Source of the DNA: Marivita sp046591575
GTDB lineage: Bacteria > Pseudomonadota > Alphaproteobacteria > Rhodobacterales > Rhodobacteraceae
Length of the DNA: 64,000 nucleotides
Reading direction: 5' to 3'
Assembly (NCBI RefSeq): GCF_046591575.1
Contig: NZ_JBIQWA010000004.1
Location: 372,001-436,000 of the forward strand
The notes beneath the pieces are model-generated. The model was given only the letters and a program-made list of their open reading frames with translations. It ran no database searches and was not told the origin of the DNA. Made by a program: the position numbers and the translations under genes. This document shows, one piece after another, positions 41,140 through 49,829 of the stretch (position 1 is the first letter of the stretch; every line of letters starts with the position of its first letter).

Positions 41140-43116
41140 ATGGGCGCAAAGACTGACATACGCACGCATGCAGGTGTGGCGCATATCGTGCTGGACGCAG
41201 GCCCAGCCTCGCGGTTGAGCTTGGCATGTCTCAACGCCCTCAAAACCGCGCTGCCCCCCCTCTGCGATGATGACGCGGTTGACTATATCGCGCTGAGCGG
41301 CAAAGGCCACGCGTTCCCGTCAGGGATCACTACGCCATGCGGCGGTGGTGATGATCACGACAATCAACTGGCCGATATTTGCCTCATGCTGGAACTGTGT
41401 CCAAAGCCTGTGATCGCCGTTCTTACTGGCGCGGTCATCGGCGGGGGTGCCGAACTGGCCCTTGCGGCGCATTACCGGATCGCGCACCGCACGGCGCGTT
41501 TCGGATTTCCCCATGCACGACTGGGGCTTGTGCCAAATGCGGGGGCGACGCAGCGGTTGCCACGGCTTGTCGGCGCGCAGGCCACGCTGGACCTTTTGTT
41601 GCACGGAAAGCTGGAGTCGTTGTCCTCTGACGCGATGAAACCCCTGATCGACATGGGTTTTGACGATACCGTCGATGATGCCATTAACCGGTTCGCACAC
41701 ACCCTGCGATCAAAAAAGGCAGGACTGCGTGCGACAGCCGACAGGCGGGATGGATTTGCAGACACACAAGGCTTTCAGACCGCCATTGCAAAGGCCCGTG
41801 CAGACGTGGAAACATCCGGTGAGTTTGCCCACAAACAGATCCTCTCCGCAGTCGAAGCATCAATCATGTTGCCGATCGACGCGGGCTTGGCCTTTGAAGA
41901 CGCGGCCGCAGAGGACTGCGCCGAAACGTCCGAAGCAAAGGCGCTGGCACATTTGTTTCGCGTCGAACAAAGCGTCAGCGCGCAGACACGCCGGGTCGGC
42001 CCTTTGCCGTCTGACAGCATCGCCGTGCTTGGCGGTGGCCCTCTGGCGGCACAGATTGTTGCAACCGCCCTGGTGTCGGGTCTCAAGATCAACTGGTCCA
42101 TCAAGGACAAGGCCTTGCAACGGGAAAGCGCTGAGCTTGTGCAAAAGGTGCTTCAGGACATCCTGTCACAAGGTCATCTGAGCCGCCAACAGGCCCAGCA
42201 TTGCAAGACCGCGTTGCAGATCGGAAATGGGCCAGAGATGCTCGAAGGGGTGACGATGGCGCTGCGGGCCGCGCGTGGTCAGCGCAACCTGCCCATCCCC
42301 CAGGGTCTGACAGTTGCCCATTGTCTGCCCGGTCCTGACCCAAGCCTGGCCTTGAACTTTGTCCAACCGGTCGAAACCGCACCTCTGGTTGAAGTCGTGT
42401 TGGGACCAGATCACACCGACCGCGACGCAGAGCTTGCGCTGGCCCTTGCCAGACGGCTGAACAAGATGGCGGTGGTGGAAACCACATCTGCAGACAGCGT
42501 GTCCGAGCGGCTGAAACACACATTGTGGCGCGCCGCTGATGCGCTCGTCGATCTGGGCCAATCGCCTTTTGTCATAGATGACGCGCTGCGCAAATGGGGC
42601 ATGACACAGCCCCCCTATGAACGTGCGGATGCCTACGGGCTGTCTGTGATTGCCAGACAGGCACGGGCCAGCGGTTGCACAAACTGGTCCGCTCTGGTTC
42701 TGGACACCGGCCGAGCCGGGCGCGCTGCAAATCGTGGATTTTACAAGTATGACCAGACAGGCACAGCCACCCCCGATGCGGACATTCTGTGCCACATCGA
42801 GACCAGACGCGCTGCGCAAAAAGACCTTTCCCCCGACCAGATTCAGCGCCTGATCATCGGGGCCATGTCCAATGCTGGGGCGAAACTGCTCCGCGATCAG
42901 GTGGTGCCCCGCGCCGGTGACATTGATGTCGTATCGGTTTTCACACGGCTGATCCCGCGCACCCGGGGCGGCATTTTGCATGCGGTGGGCGCTATGGGTC
43001 TGCTTCAGACGCTTCACGCGATGGACGCGCTTCAACACAGCGACACAGACCTGTGGTCGCCCGATCCGATGTTTCGCGAATTGATCAAATATGGCCGCAG
43101 CTTTGACGCGCTTTGA
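41140..43116 (+). CDS. FadB/FadJ-like fusion protein with degenerate active sites
   Basis: A 658-residue protein with the domain order of fatty-acid-oxidation multifunctional enzymes: enoyl-CoA hydratase-like (1-190), NAD-binding 3-hydroxyacyl-CoA dehydrogenase-like (about 290-470) and C-terminal dehydrogenase domains (470-658). Key residues are changed: the hydratase PE-x-x-G segment reads GFPHARLGLVPNAGATQRLP, with His near residue 125 where the first catalytic Glu is expected, and the dehydrogenase glycine motif reads VLGGGPLAAQI instead of GxGxMG. The Gly oxyanion segment GAVIGGGAELAL is kept. It is probably a diverged paralogue with altered or reduced activity rather than the main beta-oxidation enzyme. 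Confidence 0.8.
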   Translation: MGAKTDIRTHAGVAHIVLDAGPASRLSLACLNALKTALPPLCDDDAVDYIALSGKGHAFPSGITTPCGGGDDHDNQLADICLMLELCPKPVIAVLTGAVIGGGAELALAAHYRIAHRTARFGFPHARLGLVPNAGATQRLPRLVGAQATLDLLLHGKLESLSSDAMKPLIDMGFDDTVDDAINRFAHTLRSKKAGLRATADRRDGFADTQGFQTAIAKARADVETSGEFAHKQILSAVEASIMLPIDAGLAFEDAAAEDCAETSEAKALAHLFRVEQSVSAQTRRVGPLPSDSIAVLGGGPLAAQIVATALVSGLKINWSIKDKALQRESAELVQKVLQDILSQGHLSRQQAQHCKTALQIGNGPEMLEGVTMALRAARGQRNLPIPQGLTVAHCLPGPDPSLALNFVQPVETAPLVEVVLGPDHTDRDAELALALARRLNKMAVVETTSADSVSERLKHTLWRAADALVDLGQSPFVIDDALRKWGMTQPPYERADAYGLSVIARQARASGCTNWSALVLDTGRAGRAANRGFYKYDQTGTATPDADILCHIETRRAAQKDLSPDQIQRLIIGAMSNAGAKLLRDQVVPRAGDIDVVSVFTRLIPRTRGGILHAVGAMGLLQTLHAMDALQHSDTDLWSPDPMFRELIKYGRSFDAL

Positions 43117-43119
43117 GCG

Positions 43120-43335
43120 TCAGCTCAGAAAGATCCCAAGGATCACCATCATCAACCCCAAAACAGACACAAACAGCGATCCAAGATTGATCGGCATAAC
43201 AGATTGCACAGCCGCGCGCAGATCGTCATCGCTCAACCCGGCTTTGCGCACTTTGGCCACACGCACGATGGAGTAGATCAGGCCAATCAGGCCCAACAGC
43301 GACACCGCCGCACCCGACCAGATCAGAATATCCAT
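43120..43335 (-). CDS. Small membrane protein (71 aa), hypothetical
   Basis: Two hydrophobic helices (about 4-26 and 52-71) flank a charged loop RVAKVRKAGLSDDDLRAAVQ. No family is assigned with confidence. It ends 3 nt from the stop of the convergent FadB-like gene. AGAACAC is the only upstream purine-rich sequence. Confidence 0.7.
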   Translation of the reverse strand: MDILIWSGAAVSLLGLIGLIYSIVRVAKVRKAGLSDDDLRAAVQSVMPINLGSLFVSVLGLMMVILGIFLS

Positions 43336-43457
43336 GTCGTGTTCTCCAAGTCTGTTGCGTTATGGGCGCGGTAATTCATCATCGGGGATATGACAAGCCC
43401 TTGAAGGCCCCCCCGCCCATCGCTACGACAGCGCAGACAGCCAACAGGAGCCGACCC

Positions 43458-43718
43458 ATGGACGACAGCGCAATCGAAGCCAACTACCGCGTGACTGCAG
43501 ATGAGCTGCGCCAATTCATCGAACGCATTGAACGTCTTGACGCCGAAAAGAAAGATATCGCCGAACAGCAAAAAGAGGTGATGGCCGAAGCCAAGGCGCG
43601 CGGCTATGACACCAAGGTCATGCGCAAGGTCATCGCCCTCCGCAAACGCGAACCCGATGATATCGCCGAAGAAGAGGCCGTTCTGGAGATGTACAAAGAA
43701 GCCTTGGGGATGCAGTAA
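43458..43718 (+). CDS. gapR: GapR-type nucleoid-associated protein (DUF2312/UPF0335)
   Basis: An 86-residue helical protein: ELRQFIERIERLDAEKKDIA, EVMAEAKARGYDTKVMRKVI and ALRKREPDD are the DUF2312 core. GapR is an alphaproteobacterial DNA-binding protein that tracks overtwisted DNA ahead of polymerases and stimulates topoisomerases. ATG 43458 has AGGAG 8-9 nt upstream. The 43336-43457 gap shows no other feature. Confidence 0.92.
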   Translation: MDDSAIEANYRVTADELRQFIERIERLDAEKKDIAEQQKEVMAEAKARGYDTKVMRKVIALRKREPDDIAEEEAVLEMYKEALGMQ

Positions 43719-43721
43719 CCG

Positions 43722-44603
43722 CTAGGGCGCGATCAGCGTAACCCCGGGCATGCGACCGATGGCAAACACGTCGTCGTCATAATCATCCGTCAAATCCTGA
43801 ACGATATCTGCGTCCCAGCCCGCAACGTCCAGTTCGGCATCAACCTTGTCTGGGTCCGCGTATTTGTCCAGAAACGCCACCATCACCCGACGAATTTGAA
43901 TTTCGGTCAGATCCGGTCGTTCAGCCAGATACGCGCGAAAGCGGGTCATGCCCTCTTTGGTCATGATATCGGACAATCGGGAATAGGCCCCGATGATCGG
44001 ATGCGTGGGGGCAACGCCGACCATCTCGCGCACAAGCTCTCCCCAGACCAAAGGACTGTCCTCATCGCACCACACGGTGATCGGAACTCCGGGCACAGCC
44101 TCCAGAATGCGCGATACAAGACCGGACCAGCGAAGCTCGAACGGGTCCAGACCGTTCAACAGCTGATCCAGAGTGTCATGCGGCGTCGCATGAAGCAACG
44201 CAGGAAGGAACGTCGCCGGATTGCGCAGCGCCAGGAAAATCTCGAAATCATCCTCGGCAAAAAGCGTCTGGCAGATGCGCAAACGCTGCTCAGCCTTGCG
44301 ATACACAACGCCCCCCTGAAAGGCGATCTTTGGCACGGAAAACAGATTTTCATGCAACAGGATCAGCCGGTCAACATGCCCAACCTCCTGATCCAGAACA
44401 CTGTCCAGCAACACATCCCGCGCACCGGGTGCAGCCTCACCACTGCCAAGGCTGTTCAACATCTCTGATATCAACCGGCGATACCGCCCCGGTCCCGGAA
44501 CCGCCGTTCCCAAAGGGCGCACCCCGTCACGATTGCGCAACAGCGTTTTTAACAACCGATCACTGTCTGTCGCGTGAACACCGGCGTGAAGAACAACCTG
44601 CAT
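43722..44603 (-). CDS. Hypothetical protein (293 aa), possibly sulfotransferase-like
   Basis: A soluble 293-residue protein without a signal peptide. The opening MQVVLHAGVHATDSDRLLKT resembles, in position and pattern, the strand-loop of sulfotransferase-like proteins, but the P-loop-like GxPxTGTT is absent. FEIFLALRNPATFLPALL recalls the 3'-phosphate-binding region with an R-N-P block. The C-terminal half contains WCDEDSPLVWGELVREMVGV. I cannot assign a function. It converges with gapR 3 nt apart. Confidence 0.6.
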   Translation of the reverse strand: MQVVLHAGVHATDSDRLLKTLLRNRDGVRPLGTAVPGPGRYRRLISEMLNSLGSGEAAPGARDVLLDSVLDQEVGHVDRLILLHENLFSVPKIAFQGGVVYRKAEQRLRICQTLFAEDDFEIFLALRNPATFLPALLHATPHDTLDQLLNGLDPFELRWSGLVSRILEAVPGVPITVWCDEDSPLVWGELVREMVGVAPTHPIIGAYSRLSDIMTKEGMTRFRAYLAERPDLTEIQIRRVMVAFLDKYADPDKVDAELDVAGWDADIVQDLTDDYDDDVFAIGRMPGVTLIAP

Positions 44604-44750
44604 ATGTTTTCATTTTTCTGACTGCCTAACGACAGTATAGACCGTACTGGCCTGATGAAAACCGGGTTTCCACCCTTCGGAAAAATCCTTGAAAAATCCC
44701 GAAATTGCCTCTTGCACCGACACGCAAGTGCCAGTAATCAGCCCCTCGAA

Positions 44751-44826
44751 GCCCCTATAGCTCAGCTGGTAGAGCAACTGATTTGTAATCAGTAGGTCCG
44801 CGGTTCGAGTCCGTGTGGGGGCACCA
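44751..44826 (+). tRNA. tRNA-Thr (anticodon TGT)
   Basis: A 76-nt cloverleaf with encoded CCA end: acceptor GCCCCTA/TGGGGGC (one G-U pair), D arm with GCTCAGCTGGTAGAGC, anticodon arm ACTGA-TTTGTAA-TCAGT giving TGT, and T arm GGTTCGAGTCC. It reads ACA and other ACN threonine codons. Upstream, TTGCAC and TAATCA 17 nt apart may be its promoter. Confidence 0.95.
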
Positions 44827-44978
44827 TTTTCTTTCTATAAATCCCTCGGACCGAAAGCGCTGCCGTGTCGCCGCTTTGTACGCATGACGCACGGGTCAAT
44901 GTCCACCTGCTATATACCTCAGGCCCACATCATACCGCAGATGGGCGGCCGCCTGAATAGGAATATGGCGGGTTTGCC

Positions 44979-45015
44979 GCGTGGTTGTACCCTAGCCTCT
45001 TGGCTACGACCACGC
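44979..45015. other. Two-step hairpin downstream of nrdJ
   Basis: GCGTGGT (44979-44985) pairs with ACCACGC (45009-45015), and inside it TAGCC pairs with GGCTA around a 4-nt loop. It lies 38 nt past the nrdJ stop on the minus strand and 150 nt past the tRNA on the plus strand, without a T tract. It may protect the nrdJ 3' end. The rest of 44827-45052 shows no supported gene. Confidence 0.4.
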
Positions 45016-45052
45016 CGCGTTGGTGGCTGAGAGTTTGGCAATAATCAACCGC

Positions 45053-47347
45053 TCAGCCGCATTTGCTATGTCCACAGGATGCGCAGGTCATGCACCCTTC
45101 TTGCATATGCATGTCATATTGACCGCAGGCTGGACAGGCCCGGCCGCGTGGACCGTCCAGGTTGACGACTTGCGCCCTGGGATCGGATTTCAGCCCCATT
45201 CCCTCGCCTTCAAGAAAGCCGATGGAAATCATGTGCTGTTCGATCACACCGCCGATCGCCGCCAGGATCGACGGGATGTACTTGCCCTGCACCCAGGCTC
45301 CGCCACGGGGGTCAAACACGGCTTTCAGTTCTTCGACCACAAACGACACGTCTCCGCCGCGCCGGAACACCGCCGAAATCATCCGAGTGAGCGCAACGGT
45401 CCAGGCAAAATGTTCCATATTCTTGGAGTTGATGAACACTTCAAACGGACGACGATGCCCGCCCACGATGATGTCGTTGATTGTCAGGTAAATCGCGTGC
45501 TCGCTGTCTGGCCATTTCAGCTTGTAGGTCTGCCCTTCCAACGCGCGGGGCCGGTCAAGCGGTTCGGACATGTAGATCACGTCTCCATGCGGCTGTTGCG
45601 GTGCGTCATCGGCAGCTGCCATCACCTCGGGCGCGTCTTCGTCCGTCTTCTCTGCCGAAATACTCAAAACCGATCCTGTCACATCGTTTGGTCGATAGGT
45701 TGTGCAACCTTTGCACCCGCTTTCAAACGCGGCCATGTACACGTCTTTGAAGGCGTCAAAGCTGATATCTTCGGGACAATTGATGGTTTTGGAAATCGAC
45801 GAATCTACCCATTTCTGCGCGGCGGCCTGCATCTTGACATGGTCAAGAGGTGCCAGCGTCTGGGCGTTCACGAAGTAATCCGGCAAGGCCCGGTCACCGA
45901 ACTTGTCGCGCCACATCTGGACCGCGTAATCGACCACCTCTTCCTCGGTGCGCGTGCCGTCTTTCTGCAAGACCTTGCGGGTGTAGGCATAGGCAAAGAC
46001 CGGCTCGATGCCCGAAGACACGTTGCCCGCGTACAGCGAAATCGTTCCCGTTGGCGCAATCGATGTCAGCAAGGCGTTGCGAATCCCATGCGTGCGAATG
46101 GCTTCGCGCACGTCTTCATCCATGTGCTGCATCGCACCAGAGGCCAGAAACGCGTCGGCGTCAAATAGCGGAAAGGCACCTTTCTCCTTGGCCAGATCGA
46201 CCGACGCCAGATAAGCGGCGCGGGCGATAGCGTGCAACCAGTCTTCGGTCTGTCGCGCCGCCTCGTCCGAGCCGTAGCGCAGGCCCAGCATGAGCAAAGC
46301 ATCCGCCAGCCCGGTCACACCCAGCCCGATCCGCCGTTTGGCCTGCGCCTCTGCCCGCTGTGCGTCCAGCGGAAAGTTCGACGCATCGACCACGTTGTCC
46401 ATCATCCGCACCGCGGTCGCCACCAAATCGCTCAGCGCGTCCTTATCCAACATCGCCGCCTCCTCGAACGGCTCTGACACCAACCAAGCAAGGTTGATAG
46501 AGCCCAGCAAACAGGCCCCGTAAGGCGGCAATGGCTGTTCGCCACAGGGGTTCGTCGCCGCAATCGTTTCGCAATAGTTCAGGTTGTTGGCGGCATTGAT
46601 CCGGTCGATAAAGATGACCCCCGGCTCGGCATAATCATAGGTGGCTTTCATGATCCGGTTCCACAGATCCACCGCCTGAACCGTGCGGTACACCTTGCCG
46701 TCAAAGACCAGATCCCACGACCCGTCGGTTTTGACCGCCTCCATGAACGGATCGGTCACCAATATCGACAGATTGAACATGCGCAACCGCGCGGAATCGG
46801 ACTTGGCGGTGATGAAATCCTCGATATCCGGGTGGTCACAGCGCATGGTCGCCATCATTGCGCCACGGCGCGAACCGGCAGACATGATCGTGCGGCACAT
46901 CGCATCCCACACATCCATGAAGGACAGCGGGCCAGAGGCGTCCGCCGCCACACCTTTGACATCCGCGCCCTTGGGGCGGATGGTGCTGAAATCATACCCG
47001 ATCCCGCCCCCTTGCTGCATGGTCAACGCCGCTTCTTTGAGCATCTCAAAGATGCCACCCATGCTGTCCGGGATCGTGCCCATCACAAAACAGTTGAACA
47101 GCGTCACCGACCGCGCAGTGCCCGCGCCTGCTGTGATCCGGCCAGCAGGCAGATATCTGAAATCATCCAGCGCCGCATAAAACCGGTCTTCCCAGATCTG
47201 CGGTTCATCCTCGACCGACGCCAACGCGCGCGCAATGCGACGCCATGTGTCCTCGACCGTTCCATCCAGAACGGCACCATCCGCCTCTTTCAGACGGTAT
47301 TTCATATCCCAGATTTGTTCAGCGATCGGAGCAGTGAAACGGGTCAT
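45053..47347 (-). CDS. nrdJ: Adenosylcobalamin-dependent (class II) ribonucleotide reductase
   Basis: A 764-residue class II ribonucleoside-diphosphate reductase. Active-site features include VTLFNCFVMG (first redox Cys), QQGGGIGYDFSTIRP, NPCGEQPLPPYGACLLGSIN (the NPCGE thiyl-radical loop) and IAPTGTISLYAGNVSSGIEP. The C-terminus carries a Zn-ribbon-like Cys cluster CPACGQ...CMTCASCG that relays reducing power. It makes deoxyribonucleotides using B12 and works with or without oxygen. ATG 47347 is chosen by homology of the MTRFTAPIAEQIW start. A perfect DnaA box lies 117 bp upstream. No cobalamin riboswitch is evident in the 207-bp leader region. Confidence 0.95.
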   Translation of the reverse strand: MTRFTAPIAEQIWDMKYRLKEADGAVLDGTVEDTWRRIARALASVEDEPQIWEDRFYAALDDFRYLPAGRITAGAGTARSVTLFNCFVMGTIPDSMGGIFEMLKEAALTMQQGGGIGYDFSTIRPKGADVKGVAADASGPLSFMDVWDAMCRTIMSAGSRRGAMMATMRCDHPDIEDFITAKSDSARLRMFNLSILVTDPFMEAVKTDGSWDLVFDGKVYRTVQAVDLWNRIMKATYDYAEPGVIFIDRINAANNLNYCETIAATNPCGEQPLPPYGACLLGSINLAWLVSEPFEEAAMLDKDALSDLVATAVRMMDNVVDASNFPLDAQRAEAQAKRRIGLGVTGLADALLMLGLRYGSDEAARQTEDWLHAIARAAYLASVDLAKEKGAFPLFDADAFLASGAMQHMDEDVREAIRTHGIRNALLTSIAPTGTISLYAGNVSSGIEPVFAYAYTRKVLQKDGTRTEEEVVDYAVQMWRDKFGDRALPDYFVNAQTLAPLDHVKMQAAAQKWVDSSISKTINCPEDISFDAFKDVYMAAFESGCKGCTTYRPNDVTGSVLSISAEKTDEDAPEVMAAADDAPQQPHGDVIYMSEPLDRPRALEGQTYKLKWPDSEHAIYLTINDIIVGGHRRPFEVFINSKNMEHFAWTVALTRMISAVFRRGGDVSFVVEELKAVFDPRGGAWVQGKYIPSILAAIGGVIEQHMISIGFLEGEGMGLKSDPRAQVVNLDGPRGRACPACGQYDMHMQEGCMTCASCGHSKCG

Positions 47348-47463
47348 AGCGGCGATTCCCTCATTGGCGCAGACAACGAAGATAGCCTGAACGTCGAAAA
47401 CCACAACGTTTAGGTTTGACAGAGCTGCACTCTACCACATCAAGTATCATCTGGGGAAGACTC

Positions 47464-47472
47464 TGTGGATAA
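47464..47472 (-). promoter_or_regulatory. Perfect DnaA box upstream of nrdJ
   Basis: On the minus strand the sequence TTATCCACA matches the strong DnaA-box consensus exactly. It lies in the divergent gap between nrdJ and the DUF1489 gene. DnaA boxes in front of ribonucleotide reductase genes are known from other bacteria and tie dNTP supply to replication. Confidence 0.6.
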
Positions 47473-47554
47473 CTCCATGAATATGTCGTTCTGTTAACGA
47501 AGTCCTTGAACAGCGTTTCCCGGCGGCTACTCTTAGCGGGCAAAGGGGCACGAT

Positions 47555-47986
47555 ATGACAGGCACCATTCATCTTATAAAACTCTCGGTCGGGTCTGACA
47601 GCGTTGAACAGATCGAGGACTGGCAACAAAACCGGTCAAAGCAACGGATCAACGGGGCGTATTTTCACCTGACCCGGATGTGGCCGAAACGTGAAAAAGA
47701 GCTGCTCAATGGCGGGTCGATCTACTGGGTGGTCAAGGGCTTTCTTCAGGCCCGGCAGCGCATCGTGGGTCTGGAGGAAATGATCGGCGATGACGGTATT
47801 CGCCGCTGCGGTATTGTTCTGGACCCCGACATCATCCGCACCACGGTCGCGCCGAAACGCCCATTTCAGGGGTGGCGCTATCTCAAACCGGAAGACGCGC
47901 CGCAGGATCTTGGTAAATCGCGCAAGAATGACGACCCGTTGCCACCCGAACTGGCAGGCGCGCTGGCCGATATCGGCGTGCTCTGA
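47555..47986 (+). CDS. DUF1489 family protein
   Basis: A 143-residue protein with the DUF1489 pattern: HLIKLSVGSDSVEQIEDWQ, GAYFHLTRMWPKREKELLNG, GSIYWVVKGFLQARQRIVGL and PFQGWRYLKPEDAPQDL. The family is restricted mainly to alphaproteobacteria and has no known function. ATG 47555 has AAAGGGG about 9 nt upstream. It is divergent from nrdJ. Confidence 0.88.
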   Translation: MTGTIHLIKLSVGSDSVEQIEDWQQNRSKQRINGAYFHLTRMWPKREKELLNGGSIYWVVKGFLQARQRIVGLEEMIGDDGIRRCGIVLDPDIIRTTVAPKRPFQGWRYLKPEDAPQDLGKSRKNDDPLPPELAGALADIGVL

Positions 47987-48079
47987 CCCGTCCGCACAGA
48001 TGCTGCGCAGGTGCGCACTGGCGCTTTGACATCAAGGCGTTACTTTGCACATGACCCCACCACCGATAGGACTATCACA

Positions 48080-48946
48080 ATGACCGACAGCTATACGCCC
48101 CCCAAAGTCTGGACTTGGGACAAGGAAAACGGCGGCAAATTCGCAAGCACCAACCGCCCGATTTCCGGGGCCACCCATGACGCACCTCTGCCGGTCGGAA
48201 CCCACCCGTTTCAGCTCTACAGCCTTGCCACACCCAACGGCGTAAAAGTCACCGTCATGTTCGAAGAGCTTCTGGCCGCCGGTCATGCGGATGCAGAATA
48301 TGACGCCTGGCTGATCAAGATCGGCGATGGCGACCAGTTCGGTTCGGGTTTTGTAGAGGTGAACCCAAACTCCAAAATCCCGGCCCTTGTGGACCGGTCC
48401 GGCCCTGAACCGGTGCGGGTGTTCGAATCCGCCGCGATCCTGATGCATCTGGCAGAAAAGTTTGACGCGTTTCTCGGCCCCAAAGAAAACCGCGCCGAAA
48501 TGCTCAGCTGGCTGTTCTGGCAAATGGGCAGCGCGCCTTATCTGGGCGGGGGGTTTGGGCATTTCTATGCCTATGCGCCGGAACCGATGGAATACCCGAT
48601 CAATCGCTTCGCCATGGAAACCAAGCGTCAGCTGGACGTGCTGGACAAACAATTGGCAAAGACATCCTTCATCAGCGGCGAGCAGTACACGATCGCAGAT
48701 ATCGCCATCTGGCCCTGGTATGGCGGGCTGGTTCTGGGCCGTCTTTACGACGCGGCAGAGTTTCTGGATGTGGACAGCTACACCCATGTGATGCGCTGGG
48801 CAAAAATGATCGACGCCCGCACACCGGTTCAGCGGGGGCGCATGGTCAACAAACTGTCGGGCGATCCACGCGAACAGCTTCACGAACGCCACGATGCATC
48901 CGATTTTGACACCCGGACACAAGATAAAATCGCTCCAGCGGACTGA
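48080..48946 (+). CDS. yghU: Glutathione-dependent disulfide-bond oxidoreductase, YghU type
   Basis: A 288-residue glutathione transferase family protein of the YghU/YfcG branch. YTPPKVWTWDKENGGKFAST at the N-terminus, NRPISGATHDAPLPVG and the thioredoxin-fold LYSLATPNGVKVTVMFEELL identify it. The C-terminal helical domain has GEQYTIADIAIWPWYGGLVL. It uses glutathione to reduce disulfides or peroxides in the cytoplasm. ATG 48080 matches the start of known family members. The next gene, an SDR, follows in the same direction. Confidence 0.92.
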   Translation: MTDSYTPPKVWTWDKENGGKFASTNRPISGATHDAPLPVGTHPFQLYSLATPNGVKVTVMFEELLAAGHADAEYDAWLIKIGDGDQFGSGFVEVNPNSKIPALVDRSGPEPVRVFESAAILMHLAEKFDAFLGPKENRAEMLSWLFWQMGSAPYLGGGFGHFYAYAPEPMEYPINRFAMETKRQLDVLDKQLAKTSFISGEQYTIADIAIWPWYGGLVLGRLYDAAEFLDVDSYTHVMRWAKMIDARTPVQRGRMVNKLSGDPREQLHERHDASDFDTRTQDKIAPAD

Positions 48947-49005
48947 TAAAATCCAGACATCGCGCGGTGACAGAGCCGCGCGATGTGTCGTCAAAGGATA
49001 CATTT

Positions 49006-49788
49006 ATGGCCACAACTGCCCTCATCACCGGAGCGTCTTCCGGCATCGGCAAAGAACTGGCGCGCGTACATGCCAGCAAAGGCGGCAACGTGATCCTCGT
49101 GGCCCGTCGCGAAACGTCGCTTTATGAACTCAAAACCGAACTTGAAGCCAAACATGGCATCACCGCTCATGTATTTGTGGCTGACCTTGGGTCGGAAAAT
49201 GGCGCAGAACGCTTGTATACTGCGGTTTGCGACGCCGGACTGACGGTTGACATCCTGGTCAACAATGCGGGGTTTGGCGGCCATGGCGTTCATATTGACC
49301 GCGACTTGACCCATGAACTTGCGATGATCGACCTGAATGTGAAAGCGCTGGTCACGCTCACCCACCGCTTTGGCGGTGACATGGCCGCGCGTGGGAGGGG
49401 CAAAATCCTCAATGTCGGCTCGACCGCCGGCTTTCTGCCCGGTCCCAATCAGGCGACGTATTTTGCCACCAAAGCCTTTGTGAACTCCTTCAGCCAAGCG
49501 GTGGACCATGAATTGCGCAGCAAAGGTGTGACCTCAACGGTTCTCGCGCCGGGATTTGTCACCACGGAATTCGCCAAGGTCGCCGACCTCGAAGGCACCA
49601 GACTGGCCAACGGCAAAGGGGCCACGGCTCAAAGCGTGGCTGAACACGGCTATGACGCCATGCTGAAAGGCAAGCTTGTGACAGTAAACGAAAAAATGCT
49701 GAGCCTCGCGCTCACATGGCTGGCTCCAATGATGCCGCGCCGGTTGATGCTCAAGGTTATGAGCGACATGCAAAAGAAGTCCACCTGA
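49006..49788 (+). CDS. Short-chain dehydrogenase/reductase
   Basis: A 260-residue classical SDR with cofactor motif TGASSGIGKELA, LVNNAGFGG, catalytic Ser in NVGSTAGFLP and YFATKAF holding Tyr and Lys. The Arg after strand 2 (VARRE) suggests NADPH preference. The C-terminal LALTWLAPMMPRRLMLKVM is hydrophobic and basic, so it may lie on the membrane. The substrate is unknown. AAAGGATAC lies upstream of ATG 49006. Confidence 0.9.
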   Translation: MATTALITGASSGIGKELARVHASKGGNVILVARRETSLYELKTELEAKHGITAHVFVADLGSENGAERLYTAVCDAGLTVDILVNNAGFGGHGVHIDRDLTHELAMIDLNVKALVTLTHRFGGDMAARGRGKILNVGSTAGFLPGPNQATYFATKAFVNSFSQAVDHELRSKGVTSTVLAPGFVTTEFAKVADLEGTRLANGKGATAQSVAEHGYDAMLKGKLVTVNEKMLSLALTWLAPMMPRRLMLKVMSDMQKKST

Positions 49789-49829
49789 GAGCTATTGCTC
49801 TGCGCGGCTGACGGCTTAAATCCGTCTTT

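Noticed and set aside
44815..45030. 71-codon frame downstream of tRNA-Thr
   Set aside because: It begins inside the tRNA gene and runs through the hairpin at 44979-45015; no ribosome-binding site.
45020..46168. 382-codon open frame on the plus strand
   Set aside because: Antisense to nrdJ; no ribosome-binding site or recognisable domain.
47348..47554. Cobalamin riboswitch ahead of the B12-dependent nrdJ
   Set aside because: The 207-bp region lacks the conserved B12-box and the length and pairing of that riboswitch.
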